Shown here: one piece after another, positions 54,835-64,000 of the stretch
Position numbering within the stretch: position 1 is the first letter of the stretch
How the letters are laid out: each line of letters starts with the position of its first letter
Assembly (NCBI GenBank): GCA_001661515.1
Contig: LUVW01000010.1
Coordinates: forward strand, 390,151 to 454,150
From: Capniomyces stellatus
Lineage: Eukaryota > Kickxellomycota > Harpellomycetes > Harpellales > Legeriomycetaceae
Direction of reading: 5' to 3'
Length of the DNA: 64,000 nt
The notes under the pieces: generated by a model
The model's database searches: none
Seen by the model: the letters and a program-made list of their open reading frames with translations, nothing else
Told to the model about the DNA's origin: nothing
Program-made: the position numbers and the translations under genes

Positions 54835-56159
54835 TTATATTTTAGATTGCTATTATAAAGGGTGGTATATTTGCCTATTTAAAAAAAAAGAGAACAATTA
54901 AAGGGCGAATTTTGGCTAATGTTTACGCACTAGTAATATGCTTATAAGTTGAAGAAGTATATTTTAAATAGCAATGTCAGTGTAACTAAGAGGTGTTCTT
55001 AACGATATGGACTTGCTTTTTTGGAACCGTAATTTATAGAATGATGGGTGTTGCCAGTTTTTGAGTGTAGACCAAAGAGATACCTAAAGTTGCAAACACA
55101 CCCTGCTATTTTAATGAGTGCATATAATTTGATGTCCAACTGGCAAGTATTTGCAAGGAGTTTGGGCGATAAAATGCACCGAGTTGCACTGACACATTGA
55201 CATGATATTATTGGGCTATTTAATACGGAAACGTCACATTCACTTGATAAGAAACTAGCACACGAATATACGCTAAACTAGATAGCTAAAAAAGAGGACG
55301 CACTATCAGATGTATCAGTTGTTTAATAAAGCAATCAAGTTTTAATTAATATAATGGTTATATGAAAATGACGTCTATATATCAATACCAACACTTGATT
55401 GGTTGAATCATCGAGCCTACACTATATTGCTGATTAACAGTGTTGGGTTTTTTGATGGGAGTTTGCACTTTACGCATACTCACTGGTTATACTACTATTG
55501 GCAGGAATCGGATTATTCAAACAAGTACTGATGCAATTAAATTGTTGCTACGTAAGATGCGCCGAACCGACTATTTATGCAGTTGGCTGAAATTAGTCAA
55601 ATGACTCTAAATAAACCTGCTAGAGTTTCCAACCTTGGATTTATGTATTCAAAAAAGGTAGCCAGTTCAGTGTATACAAATAAAAGTAGCCAATATACAA
55701 ACAAAAATAAATGGTTGGGTCCGGAAAAATGAACATCTGCAATCCAAAAACTTGAAAAATCAGGACACGTCAATATCCTCTCCCTCCCCTCCTACCTCAC
55801 TCTTCAGTCCAATTGGCTTGGTGTTTGGAAAACAGTTGATCAAAACAACATATATACACTACGGGTCAATAGACAGGAAACGGATATATTTTTGTTGAAA
55901 GTTTTAATTAAATCCACCCAACTGCAACCAAAGACTGGTCAATAAATGTAGAGTAGGCTATACTATTGTTGCCAATCCTTTTCAGTTTCACATTTTTCCT
56001 TTTATAAAATATTATTAATTAATAACTTGAATTGGGAAAAGTTGGCAAGTAGCCATCAACATACAGTCTGACAGAAAAGTTCTATGTTTATTAAACTCGG
56101 TGAAGGCAAAACAAGACAAAGCAAAATAATAAAGATAAAAAACAGAAAGGATAGACCAA
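54835..56159. other. intergenic
   Basis: About 1.3 kb between two minus-strand genes, with no recognisable coding or RNA feature. It probably contains the promoter of the PMP3-like gene. Confidence 0.5.
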
Positions 56160-57633
56160 TTATAAGATGCCCCAGATGTCCTCTAATGAACAACAAACTT
56201 TAGAACAGGCTACAGACGCAGAAAGAGGATATTCGCTTATTCCAATTTTCTCATCAACGTAGCTATCAGCAAATTCATCTTTGCCGTGCGCCATAGCGCC
56301 AATTGCCACCACCAAGCTTTGATTTTTTGGAAGTGACTTGCGGATCCATGATTGGAGATGAACTGTGGGTGAGTCGTACGAGAAGCCTTTTGTTTTTGTT
56401 TGATAAAAAAGCAGTAAGGTAGTAAAGTCAAATGGGTTAGTGGAATGATAGAAATCTGCGGGGTGGTAAGGCTGATATTACTATTTGCAAACAGATATGC
56501 ACAGTTGAGTAGAATAAAACTTACATATTTTGCGGCAATTGGTTGGTAAATGGTCTGTAATGGGATTCTTAATCACTTTTAACAGCTTTTCAGTCCCACT
56601 TGCGGATCTGATGCTTAATTTGTGTAAAAGTTGGACTGTGAAAGTTGATGTGGTTTTTCAAAAGGGAAGGGCGGAAAGTAGCAAATTTAGAATATCATTA
56701 GTGGATCTGGGATTTTTAGGTAGTGAAAAAGAATGCAAAAATCGATAGTTACAAACAAACATAATTGATTTATGAATATTCTCTTCTTACCCATGAGTCC
56801 CGAGAAACGCTTGAAAGTTCTGGGAATTCGAACCTGGGGGTTTACTTCGATTAAAACGTTTTTGGTTGTCCTAATATATACCTGGAGTCTTCCTGCCTTG
56901 TTTAACGGACTATCGAGCAGTGTCAACAGGCACTATTGAAAAAAACAGTCAAATAGGGCACGAGAAATAATCAGATATAGACGAATAAGGCACGGAAAAT
57001 AATCAGATATAGAAAAATAAGGCTCGAGTAACAGTAATGTATAAACTGATTAATAAAAGTCCATTTAAACACCAATATACACGGAAACAGCTTAAAACAA
57101 ACAACTTCAAACATTTGGTCTGACAAATCCAGAAAGTAAAAAAGAAAAAATTATACAGCTCTGGTCAATACATAATTAAGTATAAATAAAGCTGCTTTTA
57201 CCTGGTGGGTAATATCAGGGCGGGAGTGCGACAAGTCCAATCCTAATTTTCTTAAAATGTTTTGATGATCGTCGCAATTCAACAATTGATAACTAGCATC
57301 TTTTGACTTTCCTACTTTGTAAGTCTCTAAAGGTGCAGACTCTAGAACAACAATTAATCTTTGGGCATTTTCTTTCTCTGAAATGGTGCGAGGAATTTGT
57401 GGAGCAGATGGGACCATTGAGGCTGAAGTTGGTACGTTTTTGTGAACAAATTTGTATGCTGGAATGGATTCAGTTTCTTTATGCCCGCTGCTGTTTTCAT
57501 TGTCGCTTTCTTGAGATTCGTTATTGTTGGAATCGAATTCGTCTATTTTACTCTTTTTATTTACATTTTCGATCTCCTCATTGCTTCGCTTGGTTATAGC
57601 AACACTGCCTGTTTTTACTTGTGTTGATTTCAT
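56160..57633 (-). CDS. EMG1: EMG1/NEP1 rRNA pseudouridine N1-methyltransferase
   Basis: SPOUT methyltransferase that modifies a hypermodified pseudouridine of 18S rRNA and is needed for small-subunit biogenesis in the nucleolus. Four exons: 57633-57202, 56932-56791, 56635-56525 and 56386-56160, 303 aa. The conserved path is [125 protein letters not shown] and [14 protein letters not shown]. It is about 50 residues longer than yeast Emg1 because of a Lys/Ser/Asn-rich leader with a KKSK-type nuclear signal. The exon 4 acceptor AAAAG is atypical but the only one found that keeps both phase and the family sequence. Intron 1 holds a tandem repeat. Confidence 0.95.
56958..57027. repeat. roughly 33-bp tandem duplication inside EMG1 intron 1
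   Basis: Two adjacent units share AAATAATCAGATATAGA and GAATAAGG/AAATAAGG ends. They lie wholly in the intron between exons 1 and 2 of the EMG1 gene. Confidence 0.75.
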
Positions 57634-58302
57634 TATGTGATTTTGCTGTAAGTGATATCTGTTCCGCGCCTTTTATACTAGGATAAATAAAACCTTGAAA
57701 AACGCCGCTGTTGTTTTGGTACTAGTTTTAGTGTTGCGTTATTTTATTATGTTTGGTTGAACATTAATTTCAAAATAGAGAAAAAAAAATTTTCATACGA
57801 TTTTGATTCAAAAAAAAAAAAATCACTTTTGATCATTTTTATTTTACTTGTTTGATTTTTCATTTTTTTCATCATTTTTTTTTATTTTACATTTTTTTAT
57901 TTCCCTTATTTACACTCTTCAAAGTTCAAATGGAAAGATCGTAAAAAAAATGGGATACTAGCATTGAATCTCGGGGGTTTTTTTTACTGTGAGCACTCGA
58001 TTTATCGAGGAAATACAAAAATAAACACGGTAGATTTTTACGTTCTTTGCCAATAGACAGCCTGAAATCTACGAATCAATCATCCCATTGTGCCAATTAA
58101 AATAATGATAAATATAGAACAGACCAAAACCTAGATGGTTTTGTTGTTTTTGCGTTATACGAGAGATATGGTTGAGTTTGCTAGATCTCTTTTGTTATCG
58201 TTTTGAGATTTAATCTTTAGGGCTAAATATATACTATACTGGAATGATCTAGACACCATACCACCAAACAGCACCATTCAGACTCCAAAACTAGTTGAGA
58301 AA
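57634..58302. other. divergent intergenic region
   Basis: About 670 bp between the divergent EMG1 and MRPL58-like starts, so it probably contains both promoters. Long A and T runs (57780-57960). No gene is seen. Confidence 0.5.
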
Positions 58303-59655
58303 ATGAATAGGTTCATGTACAATATTTCCACTAGATTTTCTAGGCAAACATTTAGACTAGTAAATGGCTTTAGGTATTACAGCACGGAAATCCAAGAGCT
58401 GTCTCCAAAAGATAAAGAGCGAATTCTTGAGTGGAGGGATAAATTGAATGTCGAAAGTCTAAATCAAAGTACTGGAATAATTAAATATCATTTATAGTTT
58501 TCATAATTAAAACAAGCGGTGTGTTCAAGTGTACGTAAATGGGGGCTTAATTCAAATACAATGTAGAGGGGTTTGACATATCTTTTTGCAGAAGCGGTGG
58601 CCCAGGGGGGCAGAATGTAAACAAATGTAATCAGAACAATTCTACTATATTACTATCATTATAAAAATAACCAATAATTGACAATGAATGGGCAAAGCCA
58701 GCCGAACGAAAAGGCAAAGTGCATTTTAATAAAAGAAAGAAGAAAAAGGCAAAGTGAATTTCAATAAAAGAAAAAAGAAAAAAAAGTAAAGTCCAGCTTA
58801 CTAAAGCCATGTCCCTGTCTGCATGGGTATGTGATTGTATGCTCATAATAGTGAATACGAAGGTTATGCTGCGTTTCTACGTTGACGAGCAGAATTGGAT
58901 TCCAGCTTTTGTTAGAGAGAGCTTCAAAAAAAATGTAAAATACTTTAAAAATAACAAAGTTGTGACATAGAAGTAACAAAGTGGTCTGTTTATTTGGTTT
59001 GAATTGCACTAAAGTTTGCAGATAAAACGATGAAGTAAACAGTAGCGATAAAGCGGATAAATAGATAAAAATGCATATAAACCACCTCACCAACGATGCT
59101 CATAATCGAAACAATTGTAATTTAGGCGGGTTCAAAGGTGAATAAGAGCGGCGAATTTGTTCTGTTTTCTGAAAAGACAAGGTCGCAGAAAAACAACTTG
59201 TCAGATTGTTTGGAGAAACTGGTTGAAGAGTTGAAGACAGCATGTTATTTTCCTAAAGACCCGAGCCAGGAGCAAGTCAAAAAAGTCGAGAAACTGTAAC
59301 TACATTTAATTTACTACTAAATCCAACTAATCTCACCTTTTTTTTGCTTTGTTCTTGTTTGGCTAATTACTAGGGAGGGAGGGGGAGGGAGTGTGTGTGT
59401 ACACTAGATGCATATATGTATTACCCTACTTTTGTTTAAATATCATGTTTGATATGTTTGTTATTGCTGTAATTATCGGAATTACTATTATTATTGCGAG
59501 TATCCTGCACGAGGCTTGTTTGTGGGTTGTGCTATGATTGATAAGTTTGACATTTTTTTATTTGTAGGATGCAAGCTGAAAAGAGGCGACGGATTGAGCA
59601 AAAAAAGTTCAAATCGGAAAAGAAATCAAACAGACGAGCTAGTAATGACTATTGA
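58303..59655 (+). CDS. mitoribosomal peptidyl-tRNA hydrolase (MRPL58/ICT1-like)
   Basis: RF-1-type hydrolase that frees peptides from stalled mitochondrial ribosomes. Five exons: 58303-58468, 58567-58626, 58852-58934, 59126-59295 and 59568-59655, 188 aa. The 55-codon first exon is a likely mitochondrial presequence (MNRFMYNISTRFSRQTFRLV) plus an N-terminal helix. Exon 2 gives KGFDISFCRSGGPGGQNVNK with the catalytic GGQ. Exon 3 gives LNTKVMLRFYVDEQNWIPAF. Exons 4-5 give GEFVLFSEKTRSQKNN, CLEKLVEEL and the basic tail QAEKRRRIEQKKFKSEKK that contacts rRNA. Donors are GTACTG, GTAATC, GTAAAA and GTAACT, all weak. The exon 1/exon 2 junction is the least sure; the others are fixed by family sequence. 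Length matches the family (about 185-205 aa). Confidence 0.9.
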
Positions 59656-61495
59656 AGTTATATACTTATTATTCATTTGACCCATATAGCTATTTATACT
59701 AGACTTGCCTTGAAGTAACCCCCCCCCCCCCATGGTCCATTCCTAAAAGACTGATAGAATATGGGGAGCTGAAATGCATACTTTTTTTCAAAATAAAGGT
59801 GAAAGGAAGGGAAAATCAGAAACCAAAAAGTTCGATTTCTAATCGAGTGGGTATGTTAGTTTGTTGTCAAGCTTGGTTTAGTGGCTTTATTTACAGCAAT
59901 AAACACAATAGATCAAAGTGTCATTCTTTGCTTACAAGGGTAAAATATATGAATATTACCGAGACATGTATGTGAGTGAAAGTATGTGTGTAAAGAAAAA
60001 GAGGAGTTGGTTCATTTATATATATCTCTGCAGTGTATAATCGCAATGTATGATCGTGATATATGTTTGTAACGTATGTTTGTAATTTATGGTCAATGAT
60101 TCAGACAAACAAGGCCAGATAATAGAAATATCCTAAAGCTAGTATATTACAATCTGCAATACTTGGTATATATATATTTCTGTGTGAGTTTCGGTTATCT
60201 ACCTATTCAAAAAAAAGATACTGTTGAATAAATGATAATAATTGCCACAATCATGGCTGGACCAAGTGTATACAAGAAGCAGAGGGGGGGGGGGATTGAA
60301 TAAAGCAATAATGTTTTTGCTTGCAAAGCGTCATTGTAATGGGTAGGAGGGTTCAAGAATGAAGAAGTCATTTCAACGTCAAACAAAAGGAACTTTTGGA
60401 GTATGGTGGATTTTTGACATCAAGTAGTCGAAACAAAGTTTTCCAGATTGGTAATAAATGAAGGAAAGAACCGAGTATACAAGCGAATATATTGCAATTT
60501 CAAGAAAAGAGTCTAGTTAATCGGGTGTAGAACAAAATTAATGATTGAATTTAATGCATAAAGGCTTGGGTTTTGGAGGATTTAAACAACATGAGTAAAT
60601 GCTTATTGTTTCTTTGTTAATATATTGATGTTTTTGATCGGCAAAATTAAAGTGATTGAATTTAGAGCTTAATGGATATTCTTTTGTTCCTAGACTCTGG
60701 AATAGGAAGCGTTAGGAGGATGAATGAGTGACTAGTAGGGTCAATGTATTGATTTTTTGTTTGTTTAGTTTGGCAAATATTTATAATAATAATAAAAGTT
60801 GTTCTTACAAGTTTTCTTTTATTTCTGTAAAGTGATTAAAGTGATCAGCACAAAATTCGTTAAAAGTAAAAAACATTAATCCGTGACTTTATTAATTGTT
60901 TTTGAGAAATGTGGTATAAAGGGCGGCGAGAACTACAGAGTTTTCTGTGTAAATGGAACAGTAATAGTTGGTTGAAAGTGTGCATGTCAGTTAGAGTGAC
61001 AGATTGATATTCAAGAATAGCCGATATTGATAGGTCCCAGTGATATATTAACTTCTCCCCCCTTTTTATTAACAGTGTTCTGTTTTTTTTACTTCTTGAA
61101 GGGCCCAGCTTACAGTTAATATAGTGTGAATTTGGCAAATGATTAACTTGCTGGTGTGTTTGATTTGTTTGTTTGGATAATAGGCATAGAGGCATAGTAA
61201 GTGCGACTTAATGCAGTAATAGTATATTACATAACAAACTCGGCTGACTATTTTGTGTTTGGTTGCGGGTATATCCTGCTATTTCACAAACAAAAGGCCC
61301 AGAAACGCAAAAAGCAAATTTTAACCTTAATAAATAAGAAGTAATAATAAACCAAGTTACTTGAAGTTATTCTTGGCCTGTTTTGAACAGGTTATAAATA
61401 CAGAACAGATGTCAGTTTTTTGTTTTCATTCAGAAATATACAAATCGTATTTTATTCTTATATACACTTTACAAAATTAAAAAAGCAAACCAAAA
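59656..61495. other. intergenic
   Basis: About 1.8 kb, AT-rich, with a poly-C run at 59719-59731 and a poly-G run at 60283-60294. A 111-codon ATG frame on the minus strand (60860-61195) lacks any family signal. No supported gene. Confidence 0.5.
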
Positions 61496-61816
61496 ATGGA
61501 TAGTAGACAAGTACTGTTGATAATATTATCAATCTTTATACCACCTCTTGCAGTCGGGATATCTAGAGGAATCGACTCACAATTCTGGCTGAACTTGCTT
61601 TTGACATTGCTATTCTTTATTCCAGGTAAGACATGCTTTTTTTTTTACCTATAGTTTCTTTTTGAATATGTGTTTTGTGATAACTTTTCGTGTTGGTGTT
61701 AACAACCTAATCAAGTATATCTATATAATGACTAAATCATAGGTGTCATCCACGCCATCTGGTTGATCTGCTGCAGAAACCCATCATCCAGAATTCCTCA
61801 GGTCATTGAGGGATAG
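61496..61816 (+). CDS. PMP3 plasma-membrane proteolipid
   Basis: Two exons, 61496-61625 and 61743-61816, 67 aa, joined FFIPG-VIHAIW with donor GTAAGA. It contains LLIILSIFIPPLAVGISRGI followed by FWLNLLLTLLFFIPGVIHAI, the two-helix signature of the PMP3/UPF0057 family. The charged Asp/Arg loop between the helices is kept. In yeast the protein limits cation leak through the plasma membrane. It is slightly longer than yeast Pmp3 (55 aa), with a short basic tail. The intron lies at the same codon as in the 54155-54834 gene, which shows common ancestry of the two. Confidence 0.95.
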
Positions 61817-63218
61817 ATACTGTCCCTCTTTGGTTGTATGAGCTTGTTTATCTATATTACCAATACTGTAAAAACAATAATCTATACACTTTGGGTTGCA
61901 GTAGGTAGTGGGATGATAAAAAAAATGGTATTGTTGAAGTGGAAAAAAAAGGATGTGGTGAGGAGGAAGCAGGGAAAACCACGTTTATAGATATTATAGA
62001 CTTAGTGCCGATTGTTTTTTTTTTGTAATAGAAACCAATTTTAAAATTTAAATTGTTATACAAGACACGGGTGATGAGTTTTGGTGTACTTTTTTCTTCT
62101 TTGCAAATTTATTTTGTCAAGAGCTGTTTGAAATAAACAAAGTTGAACAATAAGATCCGTGTGATAATGAGATGGGGCAATGTTGGTCAGATAAATAAAA
62201 CGAGATAAGATGTACCATTGAAAGTACTTCATTGAAATAGCAGGAGGCGCTATAGCAGCACTGACGGAGAGATCACTAAAGAACGGCGTATTCCTAATTA
62301 AATAATGGGTACAAGAACATAGCATAGACCAAAGTCATCAAGACGTGGTTATCTCTAGTGAGGCAGGAGGGAATAGGATAATCATTTATAACATCTTGAG
62401 TCTTGGTATTTTTAGTCTATTGATATTTTGAGTCTTGATATTTTTAGTCTAACGATATTTTGAGGCTATTCGTATTTTGAGTTTAATAGTATTGCAAGCC
62501 TTGTATAGAAAGATGTTGGGTAGGGAAGCATGTACTTGTGCCAACATTAGTTATAGCCAATGTCTAATAAGTATGTGCCTATTTTGTTAATAATAATAAA
62601 GCAAAGAAAACAGACTGTACAAATGTGTCGTGGATGTTTTGGTTTGTACAAAGTTGGTGCTGCATGTTTTATTTTAATTTATTCTTTCAAGTTGGAAAAA
62701 GCATTATTGGTGGTTTTTAATTGGGTGTAAACATGGTAATAGTTTGGAAGAGCTGAAAAGCCAAGAGGTAGTTGTGGCAAAAATTGAAGGAAATCTAGAT
62801 TCGATGTGCAAAATACTATTTAACTCGTATTAAAAATTAAAATTTAAGGATCATAAAAAGAAAATAGAAAAAGATAAAGTTTAAAATTCAGATTCTAGAT
62901 TGTAATTAGTAATGATTAATGGTAAATAAACAAACATTGGCTAAAAAGCAGGAGGAAATAATACACATTTATAAAAAAAATAATAGATTTAGAATCAAAA
63001 AAAAAAAAACTTAGAGGCAGCTTGTAAAAATATCAACACCAAACCTTGCTTATTTATACCAGGCAACATTTCCAATTGAACGATATCAAAAGGATAGACA
63101 TCTTTAGTTAATATTGAGGAATAAAGAGAAGGGCTTGTGGATTTAATCAGCAGTAAACGAGCTTTGAAACAATATATAATAGAAGGACAGTGGGTTAATA
63201 TACAGCGAGGGATTAGAA
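61817..63218. other. intergenic with interspersed repeat copy
   Basis: About 1.4 kb with the second copy of the interspersed repeat at 62331-62565. An 89-codon frame on the minus strand at 62056-62325 is probably chance. No supported gene. Confidence 0.5.
62331..62565 (-). repeat. interspersed repeat, copy 2
   Basis: Reverse-complement match to 20366-20538. It is longer (235 bp) because an internal unit around TATTTTTAGTCTATTGATAT is repeated several times between 62400 and 62480. Ends and internal blocks match copy 1 in order. Confidence 0.75.
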
Positions 63219-64000
63219 ATGAATAAGATAAAGATTAATGCGAAAATGAGTATGTTGTTAGGATTGCTTTTGCAGTTGACGTTTTCTATGGCAGAAGGTA
63301 GGCTAGTACAACTAGTAACGAGTGAAATAAATCGAGGAAAAGTGATAAAATTGGTGGATGGGAGGGTGGGATATGAACAATGTAAACTAGATTTGAGAAA
63401 TGGAAATAACAAGGTGTAATAAATAAATAGAATTGCATGGAGCAGAGTCAGTAAATAAGCAGCAAGGAGAGGCGAAGGTTGGAAAGGAGCAAATGAATGT
63501 TGGGGGAAGTGAAAGGTTCAAGTTTGAGTTGGAAAACTACAAGACTGAGGGGGTATTGATAGCTGTGTTGGTTGGGTATTTGTTGGTATTTATTTACGGA
63601 TCAATGGCGAACAAGAAGATTTTCAAAAAAGTGTAAGTAATAGTGGTATTAATGTAGGGTATGTATATTGTGTAAAGTAGCAATATCAGGGGTGGAAGGT
63701 GGGGGTGAGGGATAAAGAAAGTCAAGAGACAAAGATTAACAATAATGTATTTGAATTTGGCTTTGGCTTTGGCTTTGGCTTTGAATTTGGATTTTAATGG
63801 GTGCGAGTATGTGAATTTACTATTTGGTGTATAGAGAGGAACCAATAAAGCAGGTGTTGTCAAGGCACTTTGCGTCGGTTGGGACAAAATCAAGTTCGTT
63901 TTTTGAATACGATAGTCCATCAAATGCGTTGTTTTGGGCGAGTGGAAGAAGAAATTGTAAAGGAATACAGGGGCATTTGCAGTTGAAGAGTCGACAGGAC
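63219..64000 (+). CDS. CCDC47-like ER membrane protein, 5' part only
   Basis: Partial gene running off the window. Exons: 63219-63413, about 63463-63632, and 63835 to at least 64000. A signal peptide starts MNKIKINAKMSMLLGLLLQL. Exon 2 gives FKFELENYKTEGVLIAVLVG and YLLVFIYGSMANKKIF, a luminal/membrane segment. Exon 3 gives VLSRHFASVGTKSSSFFEYD, then NALFWASGRRNCKGIQGHLQ and LKSRQD. These follow CCDC47 (DUF1682; PAT-complex subunit that helps multipass proteins fold in the ER): a single membrane span, 'F..VG', 'W.SGR..C.G', and RQD. The exon 1/2 junction is uncertain: donor GTGTAA, intron near 50 nt, with the acceptor either AATAAG or AAGCAG. A GGCTTT repeat lies in the second intron. Confidence 0.8.

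Noticed and set aside
56820..56840. TTCGAACC-like sequence resembling a tRNA T-loop
   Set aside because: It lies inside EMG1 exon 2, which encodes the conserved [11 protein letters not shown] segment; no cloverleaf surrounds it. No tRNA was found elsewhere either.
60860..61195. 111-codon minus-strand ATG frame
   Set aside because: The start is a real ATG, but composition is His/Leu/Lys-random, there is no domain, and A-rich DNA of this kind yields such frames by chance. Kept only as a remote possibility.
62056..62325. 89-codon minus-strand frame starting MLCSCTHYLIRNTPF
   Set aside because: No domain, no splice partner, and it directly abuts the interspersed repeat; unlikely to be a gene.

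Overview
The window is nuclear DNA of a filamentous fungus. The evidence is densely intron-split genes in AT-rich DNA, a GPI-anchored family-72 glucanosyltransferase with an X8 module, CBM19-like secreted chitin-binding proteins, an UDS1-type septation protein and a PHO80-type cyclin. Poly-Ser/Glu and Gly/Ser tracts, many degenerate splice donors and CUG read as leucine fit an early-diverging lineage such as Kickxellomycotina (Harpellales-like). That placement is an inference only; no rRNA or marker gene is present. Conserved residues all sit in frame under the standard code.

Layout. 1.5-5.7 kb (+): a large single-exon protein with a pogo/Tigger (CENP-B-like) DDE core that has lost its first catalytic Asp. 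5.9-12.2 kb (-): a four-exon 1,952-aa orphan, convergent with it. 12.2-18.1 kb: gene-poor AT-rich DNA with one small candidate ORF. 18.1-19.9 kb (-): METTL18/HPM1 histidine methyltransferase (5 exons). 21.0-22.3 kb (-): PHO80-like cyclin. 24.8-26.6 kb (+): GAS/GEL glucanosyltransferase. 27.5-29.3 kb (+): soluble fumarate reductase (OSM1-like). 29.9-31.0 kb (+): NOP6-like RRM protein. 31.4-32.7 kb (-): CBM19-like Ser/Glu-rich secreted protein. 36.9-37.5 kb (+): second CBM19-like GPI protein. 38.0-40.0 kb (-): THOC7/Mft1-like THO subunit. 40.5-47.1 kb (-): 2,185-aa UDS1-domain coiled-coil protein. 49.7-49.9 kb (-): a broken third CBM19-like gene beside a 236-bp inverted repeat pair. 52.2-53.9 kb (+): divergent mitochondrial carrier. 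54.2-54.8 kb (-): PMP3/SNA-type proteolipid with a long tail. 56.2-57.6 kb (-): EMG1/NEP1. 58.3-59.7 kb (+): MRPL58/ICT1 peptidyl-tRNA hydrolase. 61.5-61.8 kb (+): PMP3 proteolipid. 63.2 kb to the end (+): 5' part of a CCDC47-like ER protein.

The genes do not form a pathway cluster. They are ordinary housekeeping genes (ribosome assembly: EMG1, NOP6, HPM1; mitochondrial translation; mRNA export; membrane proteolipids) interspersed with cell-wall/secreted genes. The unusual items are the degenerate transposase gene, the broken secreted peptide with its flanking inverted repeats, an interspersed repeat seen at 20.4 and 62.4 kb, the orphan giant, very short initiating exons, and poly-C/poly-G tracts, one of which coincides with the assembly gap at 36,501-36,511. 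I saw no tRNA, rRNA, CRISPR or bacterial-type feature. Spliced coordinates were worked out by hand from phase-consistent junctions and conserved residues.
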